DNA of 64,000 nucleotides from Posidonia oceanica (lineage: Eukaryota; Streptophyta; Magnoliopsida; Alismatales; Posidoniaceae): the NCBI GenBank assembly GCA_037176725.1, contig JAZBRS010000020.1, positions 58,556,001 to 58,620,000 on the forward strand, in the 5' to 3' direction. Of the stretch, positions 11,186 to 20,959 are shown piece after piece (within the stretch, counting starts at the first letter, position 1; each line of letters begins with the position of its first letter). A program made the translations under genes and the position numbers. Below the pieces are notes generated by a model. That model searched no databases and was not told the DNA's origin. It was given only the letters and a program-made list of their open reading frames with translations.

Positions 11186-12388
11186 ATGGGCTTCCCAACT
11201 CTGCTGACTCCCACACACTGCTCGGAAACCCTGCGAGAATGGATCGGCAGGCTCACTCAGGAAGACTGTGAGCAGCTGCGCCTCTGGGGGATCCCAACAA
11301 AACTGCTGAAGGCCGCTGACGTGGAAGTCAGCCGTCACCTTCTGTGTGCCGCCGCAAGATTCTGGAAACCGGCGCACCATGTCTTTCGCTTCAGCAAAAC
11401 TGAGCTAACACCTACACTAGAAGAGGTGCGTCGGATCTGCAGCTTTTCCAAGATCCTGGGGCCGCCTGTTTTCATGAGGCGAGATGGATATCTCAAGGTC
11501 CTGAGCCAACTAACTGGGCTCCCCACTCGAACCTGCCAACAGAAACTAATCTGCACCAGTGGGCCTGAACCTATGCTTCGCCTTGCGCATTTCGATGATA
11601 TCATGAACAAGCGCGCAGAACTCGGAGATGAGCTGTGGCTCCGAGGATTTGTTATCCGCTTCCTGGGCGAGCTGATCTTTACTCATGGCCGACTAACGGT
11701 GGCCATTGAGGTTGCAGAAATTGCATTAGCTGTGGTGACCCAGCACATAGACCTGGCACCAGTTGTTCTAGCAGAGACCTATCGCGGGCTGGACCGCATC
11801 TCTCATCGCTGCCGCCACTTCCACGGTTGCAGAGCACTCATACAAGTCTGGCTGACCGCACACTTAAGGACGAACCTCTTGCGCCCTCAAGTGCATGCCT
11901 TTGAAGCTTACTACAGCAGCGCCCGTGCCAAGACAGAAAAGAGCGTCAAAGAAGAATATGAGAAGCTATCAGCACTGACTGACGACGCTATAACCTGGCG
12001 TATTGTCCCCTCTGTAGCTGAGCCATTTACTGTCTTCTTCAGTGCGCGCGACGCGCGGCTGATCATTATACCAGGCTTCACAGCAGGCGTAGAGTACCAT
12101 CCAATCAGGGTCATGCGCCAATTCGGCTTCCAGCAGGGCGCCTTCATTGACAGTACAGCGCCTGAGCTTCTACAGATGTACCCTCTCAGCACAACTGCCC
12201 CAACCAAGAAGCTCGCTAGTCTGATGCAGCATGGGGTCCAATCAACAGACATTGCAGCTGTGAAAGGTGTAAGATGCACCCTAGAATATGAAGCTGAAGT
12301 CCGAGAGCTCTGGCCTATTTCTGAGGTTCCGCCAGGTGGCCCCCTATTCCCCGACTCCAGGCAGTCGAAAAAGGCCCGAACTGACTAG
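11186..12388 (+). CDS. PMD-like / DUF7745-like protein carried by element A, intact
   Basis: This is an intact 400-codon ORF starting MGFPTLLTPTHCSETLREW and ending in a basic KKARTD tail. The segment FWKPAHHVFRF..TELTPTLEEV (residues about 60-85) is the family signature I recognise from plant mobile domain / DUF7745 proteins, which occur both in transposons and as host genes. No catalytic motif is visible. The same ORF lies after integrase in C, D and E in the sense orientation of each element, and E's copy has exactly the same length. It is the best-kept gene of element A. Its role is unknown. By analogy with host MAIN/PMD proteins it could affect silencing, but that is inference. Confidence 0.78.
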   Translation: MGFPTLLTPTHCSETLREWIGRLTQEDCEQLRLWGIPTKLLKAADVEVSRHLLCAAARFWKPAHHVFRFSKTELTPTLEEVRRICSFSKILGPPVFMRRDGYLKVLSQLTGLPTRTCQQKLICTSGPEPMLRLAHFDDIMNKRAELGDELWLRGFVIRFLGELIFTHGRLTVAIEVAEIALAVVTQHIDLAPVVLAETYRGLDRISHRCRHFHGCRALIQVWLTAHLRTNLLRPQVHAFEAYYSSARAKTEKSVKEEYEKLSALTDDAITWRIVPSVAEPFTVFFSARDARLIIIPGFTAGVEYHPIRVMRQFGFQQGAFIDSTAPELLQMYPLSTTAPTKKLASLMQHGVQSTDIAAVKGVRCTLEYEAEVRELWPISEVPPGGPLFPDSRQSKKARTD

Positions 12389-12689
12389 GCCATTGTGCAA
12401 TTATCATGTGGTCTTCTTTCAAGTCATGCTGTACCTCTTTTGGCCTGCCACAGGCATTGTACTCATCAAGCTTTATCAATGAAAAAACTATTTCTGCTAT
12501 CTGCTTGCACTTCAAGACTGTTCAATGCATTGCATATTCATTATCATCATCATCTCAGGCCCTCTGGCCAGACTTGCAGCCATCACAATGCAGCAAAGTC
12601 CCCAGCACCCAATCCGGAGTCCAGAACCTCTGCGGACCCGCGTCGTCAAGCTACGCCATCTGGCGTCCCCAGCTGGTCGCCCCCAGCTG
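12389..12689 (+). other. Start of the 3' untranslated region of element A
   Basis: No gene is seen. The segment GTCATGCTGTACCTCTTTTG..AAGCTTTATCAATG near 12420-12480 also occurs after the PMD-like ORFs of C (39570-39630) and D (58680-58740). It is therefore a conserved part of the element. Confidence 0.6.
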
Positions 12690-12985
12690 GATCATCATCT
12701 CCAGCGGGCTAGCACCCCAAACTACTCGGCGAAAGGTCCGTCAACCTGTCATCCTCCTCAGCTGATCATCCCCAGCTGAGTCCCCAGCGGGCTAGCACCC
12801 CAAACTGCTCGGCGAAAGGTCCGTCAACCTGTCATCCTCCTCAGCTGATCATCCCCAGCTGAGTCCCCAGCAGGCTGGCACCCCAAACTGCTCGGTGAAA
12901 GGTCCGTCAACCTGTCATCCTCCTCAGCTGATCATCCCCAGCTGAGTCCCCAGCGGGCTGGTACCCCAAACTACTCGTCTGACAA
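12690..12985 (+). repeat. 83-bp tandem repeat (about 3.5 copies) with a hairpin in each unit
   Basis: The landmark CCAAACTGCTCGG recurs at 83-base steps (12721, 12804, 12887, 12970). Each unit holds the inverted repeat CTCAGCTG, a short loop, then CAGCTGAG. Single copies of the same boundary sequence occur in C and D. Confidence 0.88.
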
Positions 12986-13130
12986 GCACGACAATCTTGT
13001 CATCACCCCCTGCTTTCGATGCCAAGGACGCGTTGGCCAGCCCTTGGTGTCATCCCGACACGAGGGGCATCTTTTGATTGCCCCTTGGTATCATTCTTCC
13101 CCTCTTTCCCCTATGATATTCTTGGTGTCA
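12979..13130 (+). other. Conserved hairpin module of element A 3' region
   Basis: Two stem-loops lie in a row. The first is GACAAG, nine bases, CTTGTC (12981-13001). The second pairs CCCTTGGTGTC (13041-13051) with GACACGAGGGG (13057-13067), with one mismatch and one G-T wobble. The same two stem-loops occur in C (39955-40044) and D (58969-59054), and E has the second in reverse. The module marks the border between the PMD-like ORF tail and the repeat arrays. Confidence 0.75.
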
Positions 13131-13800
13131 TAGGATGATTTCTTCTCATCATTACCTCATCCCCTCTTTGCCGGTCGATAAGTCCGATATCTTATCAACC
13201 AATCATTCTCATCATTACCTCATCCCCTCTTTCTCATCATTACCTCATCCCCCTTTTTATCTCATCATTACCTCATCCCCTCTTTCTCATCATTACCTCA
13301 TCCCCCTCTTTATCTCATCATTACCTCATCCCCTCTTTCTCATCATTACCTCATCCCCCTCTTTATTTCATCATTACCTCATCCCCTCTTTGCCGGCCGA
13401 TAAGTCCGATATCTTATCAACCAATCATTCTCATCATTACCTCATCCCCTCTTTATCTCATCATTACCTCATCCCCTCTTTATCTCATCATTACCTCATC
13501 CCCCTCTTTATCTCATCATTACCTCATCCCCTCTTTGCCGGCCGATAAGTTCGATATTTTATCAACCAATCATTCTCATCATTACCTCATCCCCTCTTTA
13601 TCTCATCATTACCTCATCCCCCTCTTTATCTCATCATGATCTCACCCCCTCTTTAGCAATAACTCTCATCATTACCTCATCCCCTCTTTAGCAATAACTC
13701 TCATCATGATCTCATCCCCTCTTTAGCAGTAATTCTCATCATGATCTCACCCCCTCTTTAACAGTAATTCTCATCATGATCTCGTCCCCTCTTATCAACT
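13131..13800 (+). repeat. 24-bp degenerate tandem repeats (TCTCATCATTACCTCATCCC type)
   Basis: About 25 units of roughly 24 bases follow one another, broken three times by a segment with the stem GATAAG, eight bases, CTTATC (for example near 13180 and 13405). The later units change to TCTCATCATGATCTC. The array is open on the + strand from 13135 to 13548 only because of its base composition. Confidence 0.85.
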
Positions 13801-14790
13801 ATCAAGCACTCTCAGGCTGATATCCTAAACTATCAACAATCAAGCACTCTCAGGCTGATATCCTAAACTATCAACAATCAAGCACTCTCAGGCTGATATC
13901 CTAAACTATCAATAATCAAGCACTCTCAGGCTGATAACCTAAACTATCATCTGGGCCGATCCATGGTTAGCCCACAGTTGTGTTATACGGCTGACATTCA
14001 GTAACTGTCCCTTGCAATTGCGGTTTCCAGTTGATAGGTCTGTAAACTATCCGCCAGTTGATAGGTCTGTAAACTATCCACCAGTTGATAGGACTGTAAA
14101 CTATCGTTAGGCTGATATCCTAAACTATCACCAGCAATTGCATTATACGGCTGATATCCAGTAACTATCCATCATCATTGCGCGTTCCAGTTGATAGGCC
14201 TGTAAACTATCCGCCAGTTGATAGGACTGTAAACTATCGTTCCAGTTGATAGGACTGTAAACTATCGTTAGGCTGATATCCTAAACTATCACGCGCAATC
14301 ATGTTATACGGCTGACACCCAGTAACTGTCCCTCGCAATGCCGTTTCCAGTTGATAGGACTGTAAACTATCCGCCAGTTGATAGGACTGTAAACTATCCG
14401 CCAGTTGATAGGTCTGTAAACTATCGCTCCAGTTGATAGGACTGTAAACTATCCGGCATTTGCGTTATACGGCTGATACCCAGTAACTATCACTCATGGT
14501 TTGTGGCTTCCAGTTGATAGGTCTGTAAACTATCCGCCAGTTGATAGGTCTGTAAACTATCCGCCAGCTGATAGGACTGTAAACTATCCCACACAACCAT
14601 GTTATACGGCTGATATCCAGTAACTATCACTCACAACTGCTCTAGGCTGATAACCTAAACTATCACTCTAGGCTGATAACCTAAACTATCACTCTAGGCT
14701 GATAACCTAAACTATCGCTCTAGGCTGATAACCTAAACTATCACTCCCGGTTGATAGGACCGTAAACTATCCGGACGATAAGCCCGTCAC
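13801..14790 (+). repeat. Hairpin repeat array of element A (GATAG/CTATC family)
   Basis: The array begins with a 38-bp unit (landmark AAGCACTCTCAGG, 13804-13930). It continues with 27-bp units holding GATAG, nine bases, CTATC, and with longer units holding GATA..TATC. In two units GATA..TATC becomes GACA..TGTC (13993-14009 and 14314-14330), so both arms changed together. The array ends before the spacer leading to the polypurine tract. Confidence 0.85.
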
Positions 14791-15280
14791 CTTATCACCC
14801 TTTTTAGCGTGACCTTGCCCCAGGAAGGCAAAGTCATGCACCTCCTTTTTTGCGATAGGAGAGTTGGCCTCTCTCCCCTCGCACCCCTCTTTTCTCTTCT
14901 GCTAGCTTGCTCCCCGGGCGGGGACGAGCTGCACCTTGTGTTTTCCCTTCTTTGTCGCGCAAGTCTAGCTTTCCCGCCAGATCCTTGCGCCACATCGCGT
15001 CCATTTAGCATTTTCTCTTGCATCATCTCTGCATCTTCTCAGCTAGCATTGCATACTACTTTAGTATCATTGACCTCACTTGCACAGCATCAGCATTTCC
15101 TTCTAATTGGCTAACTTTTGTACTAACTCTTGCATTGCATTTGCATTAGCACGCATTGCACACTTAGCATTCATCCATCTGCACCCTGCATTTTGCATTG
15201 CGGCAACGGGCTACGATCTTCGGTGCATCCGCCGAATAAGTAGCTCACGCCCATAGCAAATCGCTGCTCCCGCCGGTTAG
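14791..15280 (+). other. Spacer before the polypurine tract of element A
   Basis: No gene is seen. The part near 15190-15275 (GGTGCATCCGCCGAATAAG, ACTCACGCCC) is shared with C (about 41465-41520) and, reversed, with E (about 51340-51410). It is a conserved approach to the polypurine tract. Confidence 0.6.
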
Positions 15281-15360
15281 ATGGGGTGTCTTGTCAACCC
15301 TGAGCAGCGGCCTCGCTCTGCTTGACCTTGCTCAGGGAGGGGCATCTGTTGACACCCCAT
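15281..15360 (+). promoter_or_regulatory. Polypurine tract and nested inverted repeat at the 3' LTR border of element A
   Basis: The polypurine tract CAGGGAGGGGCATC (about 15332-15346) directly precedes the LTR start TGTTGACACCCC at 15347. It primes plus-strand DNA. Around it lie two nested inverted repeats. ATGGGGTGTC (15281-15290) pairs with GACACCCCAT of the LTR (15351-15360), and CCCTGAGC (15298-15305) pairs with GCTCAGGG (15330-15337). The same arrangement is found in C and F, and in weaker form in E. Confidence 0.85.
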
Positions 15361-15764
15361 ATTGGCAAGCTTGGACCACTTGGAGCCCTCCTAGTGATTG
15401 CTGGACTCAAACCCAAAACAAACCAAACCCTAACCCTCCTCTTTACCCTTCAAAACCAGCAAACTTGACCTAAGCCTTTACCCCTCTTCCCAAGCTCAAA
15501 ACCTAACCAAAATCCATAGGAAAACCCACCAACACCCACTTAGCAAACCTGCCCAAGAATTTAGAAACTCTCAAACCTAAACCATTCCCAAAAACCCTAG
15601 AAAACCTAGGTGAAACTACCCTTTTTCTACACCTTAAAACCCCTCCAAAACCTCCTTAGAATCAAACCAAAACCTCAAAACCAACACTAGAAACCCTAGG
15701 CTACCCACTCCCCAATTTTCATCCCATTCCAAGACCTTTAAGACCTCCATTCACCCAAATTATC

Positions 15765-17160
15765 CTTTTCTCTCTCCAGGATTATCATTTTCTCTCTCCT
15801 CTCTCTCTCCTGATTATCGTCTCTCTTTTCATCCCCTTCTTGCTCCTTCTCTGGTCTGGCTGTGGGCCCCCTTTGTGCTTCTATCCTTCCTCTATCTTAT
15901 TCCTATTTTTACTTTATTTTTAACACTTTCCCTAATTTTCAAAAAAATCCTTTTCCTCCAACCTATCTCTTTTCCTTTTATCTCCCTCATTTTTCCATTT
16001 CTTTCCTCCTTCTCTTTTCCTCTTCTCTCTTTTGCAAAAATCCATAAAAACCCCTAAAAATCTGTAAAACCCCAAAACATAAAAGAAACAAATCAGAACC
16101 CTAAGAAAAACAATTAAAAAACATTAAACAAGCAATTAAAAACCTAAACTTAACTAAATCAAGCTAAAAAGAAAACCAAGCATGTAAGCTAAAAAATGCA
16201 AAACAAATCAAAAGAAAACACTGAAAAATCAAGAAAAAAAACTAAAATGAAATCAAAACCCACCAAAGTAAAAACCCCATCAGAAGAATCAAAAAACAAA
16301 CCCTAAAAAGAAGAATCAAAAAACAAACATTAAAACAAGTAATTAAAGAAGCAAAAGACTTAACCTAACAAACCTAAGAAAAAAAAACAAATTAAAAAGC
16401 TTAATTAAAAGGAAAAGAAAAACACATTAAGAAAGACTTAAAAAACACCCCATCAAACCAGAAAAATTTAACTAAAAACTTCAAGAAAAATCAACAAATA
16501 AAAATCAAGGCATAATTTAAAAGACTTAAGAAAGAAAAAACCCTAAGGAGACTAAAACTTAAAAACCTGAAAACAACCTTGATTAATACGAAAATAAATC
16601 CTAAAAAATCCTAATCAATATCCTAAGTGTCCAACAAGGGAAACACAATTTTTAAAACAATTTAAAAAAGGTTTAACAAACATTAAATCAAGTGAAAACT
16701 AATTAAAAGCAAAACCAAAACCCTAAAACCCTAATCAAGCCCAAAACACATTAATCAACCCAAAATGGCCATTAAAAAATTTAATTAAAATCCTAATTCA
16801 CATCACAACCTTTCTAGTATTTTTATTTATTTTTAGTTTCTTTTTACTAATTTTATTTTTCCCATTCTACCCTCTCTTCTTTCTTACTTCTCTTTTTCTT
16901 TCTTTCGTTTCCTTACTGGGCCCAATCCAGCCCGTTTTTCTTTTTTCTTTTATTTCTTTTTCCTTCGGCCCACAGTCCGGCCTCCTTCTTCCTCCTTCTT
17001 CCCCACCTTCTGCATTTTTTTTCCTCAGCTTCTCTCCCGCGAGCGGCCAGCTACAGGGCTCCCTCTCCTTTTTAATTTTCAAGCTCTCCCTCTCCATCAG
17101 ATCACCTACAGAGCTCGCCGCTCCTCTCTTCTCTCAGCACCATTTCCGGGAGGCATTGAA
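15765..17160 (+). promoter_or_regulatory. Candidate U3 promoter of LTR A
   Basis: A repeated ATTATCNTTTTCTCTCTCC motif lies near 15770-15830, then GTGGGCCCCC near 15850. About 900 bp of A-rich DNA with AAACCCTAA (telo-box-like) motifs follows. Next come TGGGCCCAA and CGGCCCACA (site II-like) near 16918 and 16965, before CT-rich DNA that leads into a GC-rich stretch. The same order is seen in the LTRs of B, C and the window-end LTR. Telo-box plus site II pairs are known in plant housekeeping promoters. I cannot fix a TATA box or start site. Confidence 0.45.
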
Positions 17161-18340
17161 TGCCAGTCGCCTCGCTGACGCCCATCGTTTCTGCTGCAGT
17201 GCCGCCGGTGGAATTCAAACCACCAGCTCGCGCCCAGCAGTCCCCTCCTCCTGATAAAAGCCAGCCCTTCAACCCTCCTTCATCGCCTTTTCGCCACCTA
17301 AGAGAGAGAGCTGAGAAATCCAGAGAATTCTCCCGCAAACTTCCCACTTCTTCACCCTCTGAATCCAGTAGAACCTTCCCTTCTTTCTCCCCCGAAACCA
17401 GCCCGTTCCAGCCTCGAATTCCCTTCCATTTTCATCCCCCAAATTCACCTAGCAAACCAGCATTCCTCCTCCACCATCCCATTGCCTTTCCACTGCACGA
17501 AATACCTTCAAATCACCCTGAACACCAACCAGAACCCAACACAACTCCCCTCAGCAATTCCCTCCACTCCAGCCCACAACCTTCTCCCAAAATCCACCCA
17601 GAGACTCGCCTGAACTTCACCTTCTAGAAGCACCTTACCTTCAGCCCCATCCTCCACCACAGACCGAGAAATCCACAACAAACACTTGCCTTCTCCACTG
17701 ACCAAAATCGGACCCAACTCCCAAACTCTCTCCACACCTTCCAGAAATCCCATCCAGCAATCCAGAACCACTCCTCGGACCTCCAGCTACCTCTCGGAGG
17801 GCTCCACTGCACCGGACGAGCAGCAACAGCCACCCTCCATCTGCAGTTCGTTTCTGAGAACCCAAAAGCGCCGGATCTTCTGTCGAGCTGCAGAACCTCC
17901 GTCTGATCGACCGAGAAGCACCAGAAGCACCCCCTGAAGAAGTCCCAGCCACCGCGAGCTGCTGGAGATCGCCGCTGCAACCAGACGAGCGTCGCCGGCC
18001 AGCTCCGACACTGCTGAGGTCGGGAGGACGCACCAGACACGAAGACAAGTATTTCTTCACCTCCTCCGCTCTCTCTCCTTCCTCTGCTGCTTTTCCGCCG
18101 TCCAGAAGCAAGTCTCCGGCCTTCCTGCTCCGATCGCGACTCACCGGACAGAGCTTCTTCTCCGGCGCCGGCCTCAGCTCTTCCCGATGCTCCAGCCAAC
18201 GGAACGTCGCCCCGACGGTCCCCGGAGCTCCGCACGGACGTCAGCTCCAGCTCCCGCCGATCAGCGCCTCCACAAGCCCCCTGTGCTGGCGGTGCTAAGG
18301 TCCGGTAGCTTACTGCTACAGTACCTACCATCGCCGACAA
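17161..18340 (+). other. GC-rich part of LTR A, no supported gene
   Basis: The stretch is open for 155 codons at 17160-17627 (Pro/Ser-rich) and has other frames open on both strands. The matching part of the window-end LTR (about 61720-63150) is similar in DNA, but its long frames differ, so I read this as untranslated leader-like DNA. It is probably just downstream of the transcription start. Confidence 0.5.
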
Positions 18341-19480
18341 GTCACTGTTCCTTTATTTTTCCAATTATAAAGTTTCTGTGTGAATATTGCATGTCTGCCT
18401 TAAGTTATTTCATTTTTGCATTCTGGTCCTTATGCCTTTTAATCTGCTTAGTTTTTAATTTAAAACCATGCAAAATTGCTTTAATTATTCCTGCTTTTCT
18501 GTATTTACATCCCAGTCCTTTTACTGTGCTGTTTAGTTGTAATTTTTTGTGTTTTAGCCCCTCTGGTTTCCATTTTTGCATATAGGTCCTGCATTAAATC
18601 AGTTCATTTAAATGCATCATTTTTACCATATAAAATTGCATTCTGTGTCCCTGCATTTCGTTGTTTTTGCATCTAGGTCCTGTGCACTCTAGTAACTTAG
18701 GTTTCATTTTTAATTTTTGCATACTGCATTGCATATTTTACCTCATGGTTTTGCATTTTTGCATGTAGGTCCATTTTAAATGGACAGTAATATTTTGCAT
18801 GCATTTTTGCTTATTGCATTGCATTTTTAACCTTATTTTTCCCAAAAATTGCACATCAGTCCTGTCTTCTGTTTTCAGAGCATGTTTACCATATAAAATT
18901 GCATATTTGACCCCTACATGATTCAAAAATTACACATAGGTCCTTGCATCCTTTAAAAATCATGTAAAAAGACTGTTTTGCCCCTAAAGTTGCATCTTAG
19001 CTCCTATGCTTACAAAATTGCATGTAGACCCTCCACTTGCATTCCCGGACTCCCCAGAACCCTGTTTTCTAGAAAATTTGCACTTTAGACCCTAGTTTTT
19101 TCCAAAATTACCCTCTGATTTCTATTTATTTTCAAAACTTCTTCCAATGCATGCCCTCTTTTCAAAATAGCTTTCTGAACCCAATCTTTTGCAAAATAAC
19201 CCTCTGCCCTCCCCTGCTTTCAAAACTCTCTCCTGTGGACCCCATCTTTTTGAAAATTTGCATTTAGCCCCCTTCTCTTTTTCAAAAATGGCATTTGAAC
19301 CTCTGTTTTTCTAAAAATTCCCCTCTTGTCTTTTCTTGCATCTTGCATGCATCCTGCATTCATTTAGCTTTGCATTTTAGCATCCCTTTGCACACACTAA
19401 GCACCTTTAGCTCCCCTTCACTTGGGAGGACCTTTTGCACATCCCTAGGACCTCCTGAACACCTAGATCTGTTCTTCTCC
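18341..19480 (+). repeat. Degenerate short repeats of LTR A (GCATNTAGGTCC type)
   Basis: Phrases such as TTTGCATNTAGGTCCT and AAAATTGCAT recur every 40-100 bases. The same phrases fill 32700-33700 (reversed) in LTR B, 44340-45860 in LTR C and 63150-64000 in the last LTR. In B and the last LTR part of it is a clean 91-bp tandem array. It has no coding value that I can see. Confidence 0.7.
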
Positions 19481-20084
19481 CCTGTTCTGGCCCTCCTGCC
19501 TTGAAGCTGCGATATCTTCCAATTCGACCGTTGGATCTTCTCAAGTAAGCTGCCCAGGCGACCGCAGCAAAGCGCTCTTCAGCATGGACCAAGCAGATCT
19601 CAGATCAGGCTCCCGGATTTCCAGGTATGTCCTCCTGAACCCCTGCATTGCATTCATTTGCATGCCATTTGCATAGTTTTCCTCGTTTTCGATTTCTGTC
19701 TCTTTGAGCATATAGAATAGGGCCTCCTCTTCTTGTCTATCAACTCAGATCCCTATTTCGCGTACTCTTGGGCGTTTTGTGTTGAGTTTTCCCTGGATTC
19801 ACTACTTAATGTGACTTTCTTCCCCCTTTTCCACGATCCGATCGCATCGCGAGCTTTGGGCAGCGTGCGAGACATATCGTGGAACGGTTTAGTGGGAAAC
19901 GGTCACAAAGGAGTGGTAATCCCTCCATTTGCTCGCTCTCCCCTTTGTAGGTCTTCACACCTACTCTGTGTGGCCCCGAACGGCACCTGTTCTCACACAT
20001 GCGTTGTTCTACTTCTCCTTTTACTGCTTCTAATCTTTTCCTTGCATTTGCATTCGCACAGCTTTTCCGAGGTTTTATCTCATA

Positions 20085-20350
20085 GCTTTTGGCACCGTTT
20101 TGCGTGCCCGCTCTCGTTTTGCATGCCTGCTTTGTCTTTCGCGTCGTTTTACGCGCTCGCCCTGTTTTTGGCACAGTCTTGTGTGCCCGTCATCGTCTTT
20201 TGCACCGATTTGCGTGCTGCCTTGCTTTCTCGCCCGTTTTGCGTGCCGACCTTGTCCTTTTGCACCGTTTTGCGCGCTTTCTTGTTTTTCGCCTCGTTTT
20301 GCGTATTTTACGCCGTTTTCTCTTGCATGTCGACCGTATTGCATGGTTTT
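20085..20350 (+). repeat. Roughly 30-bp tandem repeats in LTR A
   Basis: Units with GCACCGTTTTGCGTGCC recur about every 30-33 bases. The LTR of B holds a longer and cleaner version at 31620-31990. Open frames rich in Phe, Cys and Leu on the + strand are caused by the repeat. Confidence 0.7.
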
Positions 20351-20589
20351 GCCGTTGTTTTGCTTTTTCGCTTGCATTTGCATATAGGGCTGTGATGCTT
20401 ACTGCCCGGAGTTCTCACGAGCCAGGTTTCGCCCGGTTCGGAACACAGACAGCGTAGCTGAGCACTTAGACAGCACGTTTACTTCCTTGCCCTGCGTCTC
20501 TCCACTTAGAGCACACCTTGAGCATTCATTTAGGCATTCATAGGCACATAGGCATTCAATCCCGCATTTCCCTGCGTATGCGAGCGTAA

Positions 20590-20850
20590 GCCTAGAAAGA
20601 CCGATTCTCGAGCGTGTCGGGGGTGCCTAACACCTTCCCCGCACGTAATAGGAATCCTTGCCCTGTCTTTTGGCCCGTAATGACCATACTGCCCTTATCC
20701 TAGGCTAGAGTCATCTCATTTGCATGTATTTGCATTTGTTTCCTTTGCATTGCTTTGCTTTGCATTTCTTGCTTGGTTTTGCGTGTTAATTCACACATTT
20801 CCCCTGGTTTTCCTTGTCTCCCGTTAATAGACATGGTGGCGACTCTGATT
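20590..20850 (+). promoter_or_regulatory. Conserved U5 block of LTR A
   Basis: The block has AGAAAGACCGATTCTCG, then the small stem-loop GGTGCCTAACACC (20622-20634) with CTTCCCCGCACGTAATAGGA, and later GTGGCGACTCTG near 20834. It is the best conserved part of the LTRs: B at 31260-31350 (reversed), C at 46890-46975 and E at 48310-48402 (reversed). Similar blocks are common in Tat-type LTRs. A role in RNA 3' end formation or packaging is possible but not shown. Confidence 0.6.
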
Positions 20851-20959
20851 TGTCTTGTCTTTCTCTTTTCTCCTCGATTTTAAGTGTTTTCGAGTCGAGC
20901 CTCTTCCTCGGATCCAATCGCCGCTAATAGCGAGCCTGATTCCGATCGAGATCGCTACA

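Larger units (their letters stand above)
1..20959 (+). mobile_element. Element A: Tat/Ogre-like Ty3/Gypsy LTR retrotransposon, 5' LTR outside the window
   Basis: The order is leader, gag, aspartic protease, long acidic linker, reverse transcriptase, RNase H, archaeal-type RNase H, DD35E integrase, a PMD-like ORF, repeat arrays, polypurine tract and a long LTR. A second RNase H before integrase and very long LTRs are known marks of the Tat/Ogre lineage. Position 1 aligns with about 30475 of element B, roughly 450 bp inside B's 5' LTR, so A's 5' LTR should lie just left of the window. The copy is defective: gag-pol holds several frameshifts and at least eight in-frame stops. It abuts the integrase of element B at 20959/20960, which suggests that A inserted into B. 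Confidence 0.88.
15347..20959 (+). repeat. 3' LTR of element A (5.6 kb)
   Basis: It begins TGTTGACACCCC after the polypurine tract and ends CGCTACA, giving the expected TG..CA ends. In order it holds an A-rich and CT-rich U3, a GC-rich stretch, a long run of degenerate GCATNTAGGTCC-type repeats, a roughly 30-bp repeat array and a conserved U5 block. LTRs of B, C and the window-end element have the same plan. No gene in it is convincing. The partner 5' LTR is outside the window, so the insertion age cannot be estimated here. Confidence 0.85.

Noticed and set aside
13131..14790. CRISPR-like array of direct repeats
   Set aside because: The units have no unique spacers of fixed length, the DNA is plant nuclear, and the array lies in a retrotransposon 3' region.
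17160..18340. Pro/Ser-rich ORFs in LTR A, and a similar one at 61630-62274 in the last LTR
   Set aside because: The DNA is similar between the LTRs but the reading frames are not kept. Composition explains the open frames.
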